Assembly: GCF_014645495.1 (NCBI RefSeq)
Contig: NZ_BMLV01000002.1
Coordinates: 611,191-675,190, forward strand
Length of the DNA stretch: 64,000 nt
Reading direction: 5' to 3'
Source: Cloacibacterium rupense
GTDB taxonomy: Bacteria > Bacteroidota > Bacteroidia > Flavobacteriales > Weeksellaceae
Within the stretch, counting starts at the first letter, position 1, and each line of letters starts with the position of its first letter. The notes under the pieces were generated by a model. The model was not told the DNA's origin. It made no database searches and saw nothing but the letters and a program-made list of their open reading frames with translations. Of the stretch, positions 43,316-53,168 are shown in pieces. The position numbers and the translations under genes are program-made.

Positions 43316-45784
43316 ATGAAAACAAAATTATTTTTTCTTTTTGCGCTTTTCTTTTTTGTTAGTTTAGAGGCTCAAGACATTTGGTTTTTAAATACCTCTT
43401 TTAAAGACAAATTGCTTTCTTCTAGCCCAACTAATAACATAGCTCAAGATATCAATGGTAATTTTGTAGCTGTAGATAGCAATAAAGATAATGAAATACA
43501 AATATCTGAAGCAGAAAATATTTCAATGTTAAATCTTAATGATGAAACAGGCTATGGCTCTTTATCAGGTATTAATGAAATTAGTTATTTTAAAAATATA
43601 CAAGTTCTTAAGTGTGAAAACAATTATTCATTAAGTACTTTAAATTTAAGTAATCTTCCTTTATTGAGAGAAATTTATGCTTCAAAAAGTAAAGTGAGAT
43701 ATTTAACACTTGTAAACCTTCCAAGCTTAAAAATTATAGATATAAGTGCAAGTGGTTATAGTGGAAATTTTGCAGTAAAAGACTTGCCAAGTCTAGAGAA
43801 GATAAAACTAAATGACAATTTTTATCTCAACAATATAAGTATACAAAACTTGCCAATGTTAAATAGCATTGACATTAGTTATGGCAATATTCAAAGTCTT
43901 AATATTAGTGATTTTCCAAATTTAAAGGAAATCATTTCTAATAATAGTAATATTTCTAATGTAACTCTGAATAACTTACCACAACTGTTAAAGGTTAATT
44001 TTAATATAAATAAAATCGCAGATTTTAATTGTAAAGGATGTGATAATTTGCAAGAAATTAGAATTAGTTATAACAATTTAACGTCAATTGATGTGTCTAA
44101 CAATCTACAACTTAAATATCTAAATATTTCTAATAATTTGCTAACAGATATAAATCTCTTAAAAAATTCAAAATTACAAGAACTAATTTGTCAATTTAAT
44201 AAATTGAAATCTCTAGATTTATCTTTAACGGGTGTAGTTTTAGTAGAAGCTTATGTTAATGCATTAGAATTTATTAATATAAAAAATGGTGTTAATACCA
44301 AATTAAATGCATCGGTAGGAAATTTGAAATATATATGTTGTGATGAAAGTGAAATAAATACAATTAATTATACATGTGAAGCATGTACGCCACCATCAAT
44401 AAATTCTTATTGCAGTTTTGAACCAGGAGGAAGTTATAATAATATTTTAGGAAATGTAAAATTAGATATTAATAATAATGGTTGCGAAACTACAGACGCT
44501 AATTTTTCAAAACTAAAAATTAAAATAACTAAAGACGGACAAGATGTAGGTACTACAATTTCTGATTTACAAGGTAATTATGAACTATTTACAGATGCAG
44601 GAAATTTTGTGCTTACTCCTGTTTTAGAAAATTTAGATTATTATACAGTTACACCGAGTTCAGCAACCATAAATTTTCCAAATACTAACAAAAATACTTT
44701 CACTCAAAATTTCTGCGTAGTTCCAAATGGAACGCATAATGATTTAGAAGTACAATTTGTGCCAATTTCACAAGCAAGACCAGGTTTTGACGCAACTTAT
44801 AGATTTGTGTATTTCAACAAAGGAAATACTACACTTTCAGGAAATGTAAATCTTGATTATCAAGGCAATAAAGTGAGTTTTGTAAATTCAGAATTGCCTC
44901 CAGATACTAATGTAAATTCAAATCTAGTTTGGAATTTTACAGATTTAAAACCTTTTGAACAAAAAAGCTTCATTATAACCTTCAAACTAAATCCGCCATC
45001 CCATCCTACAGATCCATTAATTGCAGGTGATAAACTCACTTTTACAGCAAAAATTTTCCCAATTAATAATGATGAAACACCTAAAGATAATAATTTAGTT
45101 TTACATCAAACAGTTGTAAATTCTGTAGATCCCAATGATAAAACTTGTCTAGAAGGAGACATAATTACCCCAGATTTAGTAGGAAATGATGTACATTATT
45201 TAATCAGATTCGAAAATGTAGGAACAGCCAATGCAGTAAATGTAGTGGTAAAAGATATGATTGATACTACAAAATTTGATGTAGAAAGTTTGCAACCAAT
45301 TAAGTCATCACATCCTTACAGAATGACAATAACAGAAGGCAATAAAGTAGAATTTTTCTTTGAAAACATACAGCTTCCTTTTGATGATGCTAATAACGAT
45401 GGTTATATTTTATTTAAAATTAAAACAAAGCCAACATTGGTAGTAGGAAATACCTTTAGCAATAAAGCCGATATTTATTTTGATTATAATTTCCCAATTG
45501 CAACCAATGAAGCCATTACAACGGTTCAGAATAATTTATCAACCCAAGAATTTTCAAAATCAGAAATTTCAGTTTATCCAAATCCAGTAAAAGACATTCT
45601 CACTTTCAAAACCAAGGAAAAGGTAAAAAAAGTAGAAATCTATGATGTTAACGGAAGATTGATAAAAGTAGAACTAGGAATCAGCAATAACCAGATGAAT
45701 GTTTCTTCATTGAAAACAGGAACTTATGTGATAAAAGTGATTTCGGATAAGAAATATTATCAAACTAAGTTTATAAAACAATAA
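43316..45784 (+). CDS. T9SS type A protein with LRR-like repeats
   Basis: 822 residues from the ATG at 43316 (an upstream TTG is unlikely, since the signal peptide starts here). Order: signal peptide; an EF-hand-like 'DSNKDNEIQISEAE' near residue 52; 11-12 leucine-rich repeats (about 85-330: LNLSNLPLLREIYAS, DISYGNIQSLNI, NNLTSIDVSNNLQLKYLNISNNLLTDINLL); a short Cys-rich part; an SdrD-B-like domain (GNVKLDINNNGCETTDANFSKLKI...); DUF7619-like repeats to about 740; and a C-terminal T9SS sorting domain (SVYPNPVKDILTF). It should be displayed on or released from the surface. Confidence 0.85.
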   Translation: MKTKLFFLFALFFFVSLEAQDIWFLNTSFKDKLLSSSPTNNIAQDINGNFVAVDSNKDNEIQISEAENISMLNLNDETGYGSLSGINEISYFKNIQVLKCENNYSLSTLNLSNLPLLREIYASKSKVRYLTLVNLPSLKIIDISASGYSGNFAVKDLPSLEKIKLNDNFYLNNISIQNLPMLNSIDISYGNIQSLNISDFPNLKEIISNNSNISNVTLNNLPQLLKVNFNINKIADFNCKGCDNLQEIRISYNNLTSIDVSNNLQLKYLNISNNLLTDINLLKNSKLQELICQFNKLKSLDLSLTGVVLVEAYVNALEFINIKNGVNTKLNASVGNLKYICCDESEINTINYTCEACTPPSINSYCSFEPGGSYNNILGNVKLDINNNGCETTDANFSKLKIKITKDGQDVGTTISDLQGNYELFTDAGNFVLTPVLENLDYYTVTPSSATINFPNTNKNTFTQNFCVVPNGTHNDLEVQFVPISQARPGFDATYRFVYFNKGNTTLSGNVNLDYQGNKVSFVNSELPPDTNVNSNLVWNFTDLKPFEQKSFIITFKLNPPSHPTDPLIAGDKLTFTAKIFPINNDETPKDNNLVLHQTVVNSVDPNDKTCLEGDIITPDLVGNDVHYLIRFENVGTANAVNVVVKDMIDTTKFDVESLQPIKSSHPYRMTITEGNKVEFFFENIQLPFDDANNDGYILFKIKTKPTLVVGNTFSNKADIYFDYNFPIATNEAITTVQNNLSTQEFSKSEISVYPNPVKDILTFKTKEKVKKVEIYDVNGRLIKVELGISNNQMNVSSLKTGTYVIKVISDKKYYQTKFIKQ

Positions 45785-45802
45785 TTTTGTAGAAATTTAT
45801 CA

Positions 45803-45837
45803 TTCCCACAAATTTTTAAAATGTAAATTTGTGGGAA
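45803..45837 (+). terminator. intrinsic terminator after the LRR protein gene
   Basis: A 13-bp perfect stem (45803-45815 with 45825-45837) is followed by ATTTTATT. Confidence 0.8.
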
Positions 45838-45895
45838 ATTTTATTAAAATTCTGCATTCACTTTTTGCTGAAAGCAGATTGCTGAAAGCAAAATA

Positions 45896-47119
45896 ATGTA
45901 CACCATAATAGACATAGAAAGCAACGGAGCTGGTTACCGAAAAGAAAGCATCATAGAAGTTGCTATTTTTCGGTATGATGGTCACACAATTACAGACCAA
46001 TTTATTTCTCTAGTAAATCCTGAAAGTGATATTACTCCTTTTGTGCAAAAATTGACCAAAATCACTCCAAAAATGGTAAAATCTGCACCTAAATTTCACG
46101 AAATTGCCAAAAGAATCATCGAAATTACAGACGGTACAACTTTGGTTGGGCATAACATAGACTTTGATTACAGAATGCTTCGACAGAGTTTCAAAAGATT
46201 AGGTTATGAATTTAAAATCAATACGTTAGACACCATTCCATTAGCCAAGAAATTAATTCCTGATCAGGACAGCTATTCTCTTGGGAAATTATGTAAATCC
46301 ATCGGAATTCCTTTGATTGATGAACACCGAGCAAGTGGCGATGCTAGAGCAACTTTGGAACTCTTTAAGTTGTTGAAAACCAAAGATAATAGCAAAGAAA
46401 TCATCCAACAACATCACGAAGAGAGTAATGCTAAAAACTATATTAATAAAATCAAAGAATTAACCCAAGATTTGCCATCAGAAAAAGGCTTTTTGTATTT
46501 TCAAAATGCATCTGGCGCAATTATTTTTGAGGAATATGTTGATGATTTATTTAAGGTTTCAAAGAAAATTTTTAATTCTAAATCCAAGAAATTTGTTGAA
46601 ATTCAAAACGAAGTAGAGCAAATTACCTATGAATTAACAGGTACAGATACCATTGCTAAGTTGGTCTTAATCAATAGAAATAAGAGCAAAAAACAATTTT
46701 TACCGTACGGTTTGTTCTACAAAAATGATAAATATTTAGTTGATAAAAATTCAAAACATCAGGAAAAACCAATTCTAAAATTTAAAAATTTTTCGCAAGG
46801 AAATAAAGTGAAAAATTACATCAATCAAGATGAGTTGTTAAAAAATCATCAACTTTTAGAAAAAACCATTTCCCTGAAAAATAGAAACGAAATCTGGATA
46901 GGAAAAGGCAGAAACCTTGGTGAAAAGTCTTTCTTGATTTTAGAAAAGGGAAAACTCATCGGTTTTGGATATTACGAACTCTATCACCAGATACAATCTA
47001 GAGAAAAACTAAATAAACTACAGATAGAAGTGAAGAAAGTAACGCCAGAAATTACCAACGAACTGAAACTCTCTTTACTTAAAAAAGAATATGAAATTGT
47101 ACAACTTCCTGAAAAATAG
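45896..47119 (+). CDS. DEDDh 3'-5' exonuclease with degenerate UvrC-like C-terminus
   Basis: 407 residues. The N-terminal 170 are a DnaQ-like exonuclease with all motifs: DIESNG (Asp/Glu of ExoI), 'VGHNIDFDYRMLRQ' and 'HRASGDARAT' (ExoIII with H and D). The other half resembles the GIY-YIG-UvrC segment that many proteins of this kind carry, but the GIY and YIG signatures are lost: the position reads 'KGFLYFQNASGAIIFEEY', while the following 'ITYELTGTDTIAKLVLINRNK' is typical. It may therefore bind DNA without cutting. Housekeeping polymerase III epsilon is not implied. Confidence 0.85.
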   Translation: MYTIIDIESNGAGYRKESIIEVAIFRYDGHTITDQFISLVNPESDITPFVQKLTKITPKMVKSAPKFHEIAKRIIEITDGTTLVGHNIDFDYRMLRQSFKRLGYEFKINTLDTIPLAKKLIPDQDSYSLGKLCKSIGIPLIDEHRASGDARATLELFKLLKTKDNSKEIIQQHHEESNAKNYINKIKELTQDLPSEKGFLYFQNASGAIIFEEYVDDLFKVSKKIFNSKSKKFVEIQNEVEQITYELTGTDTIAKLVLINRNKSKKQFLPYGLFYKNDKYLVDKNSKHQEKPILKFKNFSQGNKVKNYINQDELLKNHQLLEKTISLKNRNEIWIGKGRNLGEKSFLILEKGKLIGFGYYELYHQIQSREKLNKLQIEVKKVTPEITNELKLSLLKKEYEIVQLPEK

Positions 47120-47130
47120 CGCTGAAAATA

Positions 47131-47161
47131 TTGTATAATTGAACATTATCTATTACTTTTG
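47131..47161 (+). promoter_or_regulatory. promoter of the 31-aa peptide gene
   Basis: TTG (47131-47133), 20 bases, then TACTTTTG (47154-47161) fit the Bacteroidetes -33 and -7 elements, about 27 bases before the ATG. Confidence 0.55.
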
Positions 47162-47187
47162 GCAAAAAATTAGATAAAAAATTAAAA

Positions 47188-47283
47188 ATGAACGCAATTC
47201 TAAAGATAAAATCTACTTCTTCTAAGGGAAAGAAACACTTTCCTAAGGCTAAGAAATGGTCTTATTCTAAAGAGCTGCAATAA
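47188..47283 (+). CDS. 31-residue basic peptide
   Basis: A short frame of 31 codons beginning ATGAACGCAATT and ending TAA, with a promoter 27 bases upstream and an intrinsic terminator 30 bases downstream, so it is a self-contained transcription unit. The peptide is strongly basic (ten Lys, one His, one Glu), Ser-rich and without membrane segment. A noncoding-RNA interpretation is also possible. No family is recognised. Confidence 0.5.
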   Translation: MNAILKIKSTSSKGKKHFPKAKKWSYSKELQ

Positions 47284-47314
47284 TTTTTATTGAAATAAAA
47301 GAAATTTACATACG

Positions 47315-47349
47315 AAGCAGGCTCTTGATAGAAAAGTCCTGCTTTTTTT
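47315..47349 (+). terminator. intrinsic terminator of the 31-aa peptide unit
   Basis: A seven-bp stem (47315-47321 with 47338-47344), a 16-base loop and a T run of seven. It precedes lysA by 29 bases, so lysA needs its own start site or read-through. Confidence 0.75.
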
Positions 47350-47377
47350 ATGTTTTAAAAATTAAAAATTTAACCCT

Positions 47378-48577
47378 ATGACCAACCAAGATTTATTGAA
47401 CATTGCACAGGAATTCGGTACACCGGTTTATGTTTATTATGCAGATTCTATTAAAACTCAGTACGAAAAACTGAAAACTTCTTTCGGAGAGCAAACCAAG
47501 TTTTTCTATGCTTGTAAATCGCTTACCAATATTAATATTTTAAAATATGTAGAAAAATTGGGCGCCAATTTAGACTGTGTTTCCATCAACGAGGTAAAAT
47601 TAGGGTTGAAAGCTGGTTTTTCTCCAGAGAGAATTCTCTTCACGCCTAACTGTGTAGATTTGGCAGAGATAGAAGAGGCAATGGCGGAGAAAGTACATAT
47701 TAATATTGATAATATCTCTATTTTAGAACAATTCGGGAATAAATTTGGGGACAGTTATCCTATTTTTATTAGAATCAATCCGCATATTTTCGCTGGTGGA
47801 AATTATAAAATCTCTACTGGGCATATCGATTCAAAATTTGGGATTTCTATTCACCAATTGCGCCACATAGAACGCGTGATGAAAACCACGGGTGTAAATG
47901 TAGAAGGACTTCACATGCACACAGGAAGCGAAATAAAAGACCCTGATGTTTTCTTGCAAGGTTTAGAAATTATGTTTGAACTTTCTGAGAATTTCCCAAA
48001 TCTGAAATATATTGATATGGGAAGCGGTTTCAAGGTTCCTTACAAAAAAGACGAGATGGAAACCGATGTGAAATCTCTAGGTAAAAAAGTAGAAAAGGCG
48101 GTTTCTAAATTCAAAAAAGAGACGGGTAAAGATTTCGAACTTTGGTTTGAACCGGGTAAATATTTGGTTTCAAAATCTGGTCATTTTTTGGTGAAATCTA
48201 ATGTGATTAAGCAAACTACGGCAACTGTTTTTGTAGGCGTAAATTCTGGTTTTAATCATCTAATAAGACCTATGTTTTATGATTCTTACCATATCATAGA
48301 AAATCTTAGCAATCCAAAAGGGCCAGAAAGAATCTACACGGTAGTTGGTAATATTTGTGAAACCGATACTTTTGCGTGGGATAGAAAATTGCACGAAGTA
48401 AGAGAGAGTGATGTTTTGGTGTTTAGAAATGCCGGAGCTTATGGTTTTGAAATGAGTTCTAATTTCAATTCGAGATTAAAACCTGCCGAAGTTCTTTTCT
48501 TAGACGGAAAAGCACACCTCATTAGAAAAAGAGAAGAATTTGAAGATTTATTGAAAAATCAAATTGAAGTTTTGTAA
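47378..48577 (+). CDS. lysA: diaminopimelate decarboxylase
   Basis: 399 residues of the fold III PLP decarboxylases. The PLP lysine is in FYACKSLTN (K48), 'IDMGSGFKVPY' is the phosphate-binding glycine region, 'NPHIFAGGNYKISTGHIDSKFG' and 'VGNICETDTF' with the Cys near residue 328 complete the site. It makes lysine from meso-diaminopimelate. The two following TonB-like genes are unrelated and separated by 30 bases. Confidence 0.95.
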   Translation: MTNQDLLNIAQEFGTPVYVYYADSIKTQYEKLKTSFGEQTKFFYACKSLTNINILKYVEKLGANLDCVSINEVKLGLKAGFSPERILFTPNCVDLAEIEEAMAEKVHINIDNISILEQFGNKFGDSYPIFIRINPHIFAGGNYKISTGHIDSKFGISIHQLRHIERVMKTTGVNVEGLHMHTGSEIKDPDVFLQGLEIMFELSENFPNLKYIDMGSGFKVPYKKDEMETDVKSLGKKVEKAVSKFKKETGKDFELWFEPGKYLVSKSGHFLVKSNVIKQTTATVFVGVNSGFNHLIRPMFYDSYHIIENLSNPKGPERIYTVVGNICETDTFAWDRKLHEVRESDVLVFRNAGAYGFEMSSNFNSRLKPAEVLFLDGKAHLIRKREEFEDLLKNQIEVL

Positions 48578-48607
48578 AAAATTATTAACTTTAAACAAAA
48601 ATAGTTT

Positions 48608-49027
48608 ATGAAAAAATTAATATCATTATTGAGCATTTTATTTTCAATGTTTTTTTGGGCTCAACAAGGTTCTTCTTTAGAATATAAAGGAGGCAGAGAA
48701 AAATTAATTTCTGATTTGAATGAAAATCTCATATCTGTATTGAAAGAATATAATTTCAATGGAAATGCAGAAATAGTATTTGATATTAATAAAAATGGTA
48801 AAATAGAAAATTTTAATATTTTTCCAAAAGCAGAAGATTCATCTTTTGAAAAAGAAGTTTATAGAGCTGTTCTTAGAACCCAAAAGAATTGGAAGACTGC
48901 ATTAAACAAGGATGAAGTAAATTCAATAAGAGTTTCAATTCCTATAGAGTACTATATTAATGCGGAAGATAAATCAGAAAAAAGTAATAGCATGCAATAT
49001 TTTAATAGGACTTTTGTTGCAAGGTAA
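48608..49027 (+). CDS. exported TonB C-terminal-like protein
   Basis: 139 residues: signal peptide (1-19), then a TonB-C-like domain (about 35-118, 'FNGNAEIVFDINKNGKIENFNI', 'FEKEVYRAVLRTQKNWKTAL', 'IRVSIPIEYYIN'). It lacks the proline-rich arm and the membrane anchor of TonB, so it is probably soluble in the periplasm. Related to the next gene and to the C-terminus at the left window edge. Confidence 0.7.
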   Translation: MKKLISLLSILFSMFFWAQQGSSLEYKGGREKLISDLNENLISVLKEYNFNGNAEIVFDINKNGKIENFNIFPKAEDSSFEKEVYRAVLRTQKNWKTALNKDEVNSIRVSIPIEYYINAEDKSEKSNSMQYFNRTFVAR

Positions 49028-49047
49028 AAAATATAGAAATATCCTAA

Positions 49048-49077
49048 AAAGGCTGTAAATAATTTGCAGCCTTTTTT
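49048..49077 (+). terminator. intrinsic terminator between the two TonB-like genes
   Basis: A 12-bp stem (49048-49059 with 49063-49074, one G-T pair) and seven T. Confidence 0.8.
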
Positions 49078-49130
49078 TGTAACTTTAAACTCTAGTTTTT
49101 AGAAAAAATCTCAATCCAAAAAATGAAAAA

Positions 49131-49640
49131 ATGAAAAATTTAATTTTTATGAGTTTACTCTTTTCATCATTCTGTTTTGCACAAAATGATTTAGAAGAGA
49201 TGAGAAATGAAGACCAATTATTGTTGTCAGAAAACGGCAGAAATACTTTTAGATTAGATATTAGACAACCTTTTACACTCAATAAAGTGTATACTTGCAA
49301 GAAATCTGATTTTAATTCTCAATTTTCTAAAGCAGAGTTTCCGGGTGGTGAAGAAGTTTTTGTGAAACAACTTAAAAAATATGCAAACGCTTATTTAGAT
49401 AGAAATTCCTATTCTCTTAATGGAACTTTCTATGTGAGTTTTGATGTGGATAAAGATGGCAAAATGAAAAATATAGTAGTAGAACCTAAAGTTCAGAATG
49501 CAGAAATGTTCATCGTTGACCTTAAGTTTTCATTACTTAGGATCAAGACACTTTGGAAGCCTGCAGTTTGTGCTGGAGCTTCAGTGAGTTCTAGGGTAAA
49601 GCTGAGATTAGATTTTACAACAGATTTTACAGATTCTTAA
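49131..49640 (+). CDS. exported TonB C-terminal-like protein
   Basis: 169 residues with a signal peptide (1-18), FPGGEEVFVKQL near 79, 'GTFYVSFDVDKDGKMKNIVV' and 'LRIKTLWKPAVCAGASVSSRVKLRL', the same domain order as in the protein cut at position 1. No TonB anchor or proline arm. A terminator and a short gap separate it from its upstream relative, so it has its own transcript. Confidence 0.7.
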   Translation: MKNLIFMSLLFSSFCFAQNDLEEMRNEDQLLLSENGRNTFRLDIRQPFTLNKVYTCKKSDFNSQFSKAEFPGGEEVFVKQLKKYANAYLDRNSYSLNGTFYVSFDVDKDGKMKNIVVEPKVQNAEMFIVDLKFSLLRIKTLWKPAVCAGASVSSRVKLRLDFTTDFTDS

Positions 49641-49666
49641 ATCAAATTTAGATTTAATCGTAAAAA

Positions 49667-49870
49667 TTATTTTTCTGGTTCTATATGAGTTCTACCATAT
49701 TTTATATCTTCTAAACCTCTTAGGATCACTCTTTTTTGTTCATCACTTAGGTTTTCATCTTTGTGGAATTTATAAACTAGAAATTCCACATACTCTAGTA
49801 ATTCTTCTGCTAAGTAATCTGGTAAATCTTTTATTAAGTTATTTATTTTTTGTAAAGTAGTGGTTTCCAT
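49667..49870 (-). CDS. DUF2281 family protein
   Basis: 67 residues from the ATG at 49870 (METTTLQKINNLIKDLP...), the start that fits the family; an in-frame ATG 14 codons earlier is unlikely. DUF2281: 'DLPDYLAEELLEYVEFLVYK' and a charged C-terminus. Such proteins are small and often belong to antitoxin-like pairs; no toxin gene is adjacent here. Confidence 0.75.
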   Translation of the reverse strand: METTTLQKINNLIKDLPDYLAEELLEYVEFLVYKFHKDENLSDEQKRVILRGLEDIKYGRTHIEPEK

Positions 49871-49986
49871 AGTTGAGAAATTTTGCGATGATAAAGTTAC
49901 ACTGAATTTCAAAAACTCACGAAATTTAGAATATGATTGATTTCAATGATATTTGTTAGGTTTTAAGTTGAAAAATCTTAAAAAAA

Positions 49987-50982
49987 TTATCCTAAAAAAG
50001 AAATTCCTAATCCAGGTTTTTCAGAAAGAATAATTTTGCCATTTTTCACAGAGTTTCCATTGGCATAGTCATTAGAAATCAAATTAGCGCCATCTAAATC
50101 TGCAAAATCTAGCAAACCAGCTAAAGAACAACCAGCAGAAATTCCTATGGAGCTTTCCGTCATACAGCCTAGCATAATTTTATAGCCTAGCTTTTTGGCT
50201 TCTGTTATCATTTCTAACGCAGGAGTTAAACCACCACATTTCATTAGTTTAATATTGATGGAAGAATAATGAGGTTTTAGCTTTTCTAAAAAAGTAATGT
50301 CTTGGCAATCTTCGTCTGCCATCCAATTAACTAAATTGCTGTTTTTTAAAATTCCGAAATTCCCTATTTCTAAAGGCTGCTCTATGTACATTAATTTCTG
50401 AAATACAGATGTTTCCTGAATAAATAGACAATCTTCTTTGGTGAAACTTGCATTGGCGTCTAGCGCGATATTTCGGTTTAAATTCAATAATTTTTCGGTG
50501 TTTTTTAGGTTAAAACCATTGCATTTAACTTTAAATTTGTTCCAAGAACTGTTTTCTATTTTTCTAATTTGTTCATCTATTTCTGCAATCGAAACAGTGA
50601 TGGAGCTTTCTGCTAAAATTTTGTTTTCCAGTTGATTAATATCTGAGAAGCTTTTGTTTTCTAACTTCCCAAACAAATCCCAATACGCACAATCTAGCGC
50701 CGAAAGTAAAAAATGATGAAGCTGAAATTGTTCTAAGAAAGCAAAAAATTCTTCTGGATGAATGATTTTTTGATTTTCAATTCTAGCTTGAATTTCTTTT
50801 AATTTCAGAACAAAATCTTCCAGATTGATACCATAATAGTTGATGGCAACGCACTCTCCGTAACCGTATTTTCCTAAATGAGATAATTTTACGACCAAAG
50901 CATCTCGCTTGTCATAATTACCGTAAGCGATGGAGAATGTTTCTTTTAGATGAAGTTCGGTTTTGTGGAAATGTAGTTGCAT
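49987..50982 (-). CDS. dipeptide epimerase of the enolase superfamily
   Basis: 331 residues with the muconate-lactonising-enzyme-type barrel: KxK (KFKVKCNG, near 150), metal ligands D in 'ALDANAS', E in 'YIEQPLE' and D in 'MADEDCQD', and K in 'INIKLMKCGG'. The set fits L-Ala-D/L-Glu epimerases used in murein-peptide recycling; other dipeptide specificities are common in Bacteroidetes. Alone, upstream of the mutase gene on the same strand. Confidence 0.88.
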   Translation of the reverse strand: MQLHFHKTELHLKETFSIAYGNYDKRDALVVKLSHLGKYGYGECVAINYYGINLEDFVLKLKEIQARIENQKIIHPEEFFAFLEQFQLHHFLLSALDCAYWDLFGKLENKSFSDINQLENKILAESSITVSIAEIDEQIRKIENSSWNKFKVKCNGFNLKNTEKLLNLNRNIALDANASFTKEDCLFIQETSVFQKLMYIEQPLEIGNFGILKNSNLVNWMADEDCQDITFLEKLKPHYSSINIKLMKCGGLTPALEMITEAKKLGYKIMLGCMTESSIGISAGCSLAGLLDFADLDGANLISNDYANGNSVKNGKIILSEKPGLGISFLG

Positions 50983-51044
50983 TTACTGTTTTAATTGAAA
51001 CGAAATCAAAATTTTATTGGTGAATTAGTGGCAAAATAGATGTT

Positions 51045-53168
51045 TTACTTCAAAAACTTCTCCAAAATCTCCACCGCAGATTTCGGTAAATTAGTTCCAG
51101 GTCCGAAAATAAAATCTGCACCATTTTGGTATAAGAAATCATAATCTTGTTGCGGAATTACACCACCTACTACAATCGTAATGTCATCTGCGCCTAATTT
51201 TTTTAATTCTTCTACCACTTGTGGAACCAGTGTCTTGTGACCTGCGGCTAAAGACGAAACGCCTAAAATGTGAATATCATTTTCCACGGCTTGTTTTGCT
51301 ACTTCTTCTGGAGTTTGGAAGAGCGGAGCAACATCTACATCAAATCCCATATCTGCGAAAGCCGTTGCTACTACTTTTGCACCACGATCGTGACCGTCTT
51401 GACCCATTTTTGCAACCATAATTCTTGGTCTTCTTCCTTCCTCGTCTTCGAATTTTTGGGTTAAGGAAACTGCTTTTTCGAAATATTCATTTTTATTGGC
51501 ATTCATAGCATATACTCCAGAAATGGTTCTAATGTTGGCTTTATAACGTCCGAAACTTTCTTCCATTGCATCGCTCATTTCGCCTAAAGTTACTCTTCTT
51601 CTTGCAGCTTCAATACAGAGCTCTAATAAATTTCCTTTACCAGATTTTGCGCATTCACGAATTGTATTTAATATTTGGATGACGGACTCCGTATTTCTTT
51701 CTGATTTTATTTTTTCTAAACGTTTGATTTGTTTTCTTCTAACTTCGGTATTATCAATGTCTAAAATTTCAAATTCTGGCTGTTTAAGATTTGATTTAAA
51801 GGAGTTTACGCCAATTATGAATTCCTCACCGCTATCAATTTTTGCCTGTTTTATGGCAGATGCTTCTTCAATTCTCATTTTCGGAATTCCCGCTTCAATA
51901 GCTTTGGTCATTCCGCCTTCTTTTTCTACTTCGTCTATATATTTCATAGCTTCCTCAATCATTTGTTGAGTAATAGATTCTACCAAATAGCTTCCTCCCA
52001 TTGGATCTACTACGTCACAAATTCCAGACTCTTGCTGAAGGATAATTTGTGTGTTTCTTGCAATTTTTGCCGAATAATCTGTTGGCAAAGCTATTGCTTC
52101 GTCTAAAGCATTGGTATGCAGCGATTGCGTTCCACCAAGAGCGGAAGAAAGAGCTTCAATTGCCGTTCTTGTGATATTATTAAAGGGTTCTTGTTCTGTT
52201 AAACTCCAGCCAGATGTTTGGGAATGCGTTCTTAATGCTAAAGATTTTTGATTTTGAGGATTAAATTGAGTGAGAAGATTTGCCCAAATATATCTTGCAG
52301 CTCTCATTTTGGCAATTTCCATAAAATGGTTCATCCCAATTGCCCAGAAAAACGACAATCTCGGCGCGAAATCATCGATATTCATTCCTGCCTTAATTCC
52401 TGTTCTTACATATTCTAAACCGTCAGCTAAAGTATAAGCCATTTCCAAAACGGGCGTTGCGCCTGCTTCTTGCATATGATAACCAGAAATAGAAATGGAA
52501 TTAAATTTTGGAATATTTTTAGAAGTATATTCAAAAATATCAGCGATAATTTTCATTGACGGAGTCGGTGGATAGATGTAAGTATTTCTTACCATAAATT
52601 CCTTCAAAATATCATTTTGAATAGTTCCGGAAAGTTGTTCCTGAGAAACGCCTTGTTCTTCTGCCGCAACAATATAAAATGAAAGAATCGGTAAAACAGC
52701 ACCATTCATTGTCATAGAAACTGAGATTTCGTCTAACGGAATTTGGTCAAACAAAATTTTCATATCTTCTACAGAGTCAATAGCAACTCCCGCTTTTCCT
52801 ACATCGCCAACCACTCTTGGATGGTCAGAATCATAACCTCTGTGTGTGGCCAAATCGAAGGCTACGGAAAGTCCTTTTTGACCAGCCGCTAAGTTTCTTC
52901 TGTAAAAAGCATTGGATTCTTCGGCGGTAGAAAAACCTGCGTATTGACGAATCGTCCAAGGTTTTTGGACATACATGGTAGAGTATGGGCCTCGTAAATA
53001 AGGGGCGATTCCTGCGGAAAAACCTTTTAAGGTAAGTTCTTTACTGTCTTCAGAAGTGTATTTAGATTTTAACTGAAGTCCATCTTTCTCAAAAGAATAA
53101 TTTTCAGTATTTGAATTAAAACTGAAGTTTTGAAAATCAGGATTTTGATTTTGAATTTTGGTTCTCAT
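51045..53168 (-). CDS. methylmalonyl-CoA mutase, large subunit
   Basis: 707 residues. The TIM barrel has '[22 protein letters not shown]' in the form [12 protein letters not shown] (about 68), '[21 protein letters not shown]', '[14 protein letters not shown]' and '[16 protein letters not shown]'; the C-terminal B12 domain has DGHDRGAK near 590, with the adenosylcobalamin His. It interconverts methylmalonyl-CoA and succinyl-CoA. The length is that of the catalytic subunit; no small subunit gene lies next to it, which is notable because it is usual in Bacteroidetes. It may be a single-chain enzyme or the partner may be elsewhere. Confidence 0.92.
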   Translation of the reverse strand: MRTKIQNQNPDFQNFSFNSNTENYSFEKDGLQLKSKYTSEDSKELTLKGFSAGIAPYLRGPYSTMYVQKPWTIRQYAGFSTAEESNAFYRRNLAAGQKGLSVAFDLATHRGYDSDHPRVVGDVGKAGVAIDSVEDMKILFDQIPLDEISVSMTMNGAVLPILSFYIVAAEEQGVSQEQLSGTIQNDILKEFMVRNTYIYPPTPSMKIIADIFEYTSKNIPKFNSISISGYHMQEAGATPVLEMAYTLADGLEYVRTGIKAGMNIDDFAPRLSFFWAIGMNHFMEIAKMRAARYIWANLLTQFNPQNQKSLALRTHSQTSGWSLTEQEPFNNITRTAIEALSSALGGTQSLHTNALDEAIALPTDYSAKIARNTQIILQQESGICDVVDPMGGSYLVESITQQMIEEAMKYIDEVEKEGGMTKAIEAGIPKMRIEEASAIKQAKIDSGEEFIIGVNSFKSNLKQPEFEILDIDNTEVRRKQIKRLEKIKSERNTESVIQILNTIRECAKSGKGNLLELCIEAARRRVTLGEMSDAMEESFGRYKANIRTISGVYAMNANKNEYFEKAVSLTQKFEDEEGRRPRIMVAKMGQDGHDRGAKVVATAFADMGFDVDVAPLFQTPEEVAKQAVENDIHILGVSSLAAGHKTLVPQVVEELKKLGADDITIVVGGVIPQQDYDFLYQNGADFIFGPGTNLPKSAVEILEKFLK

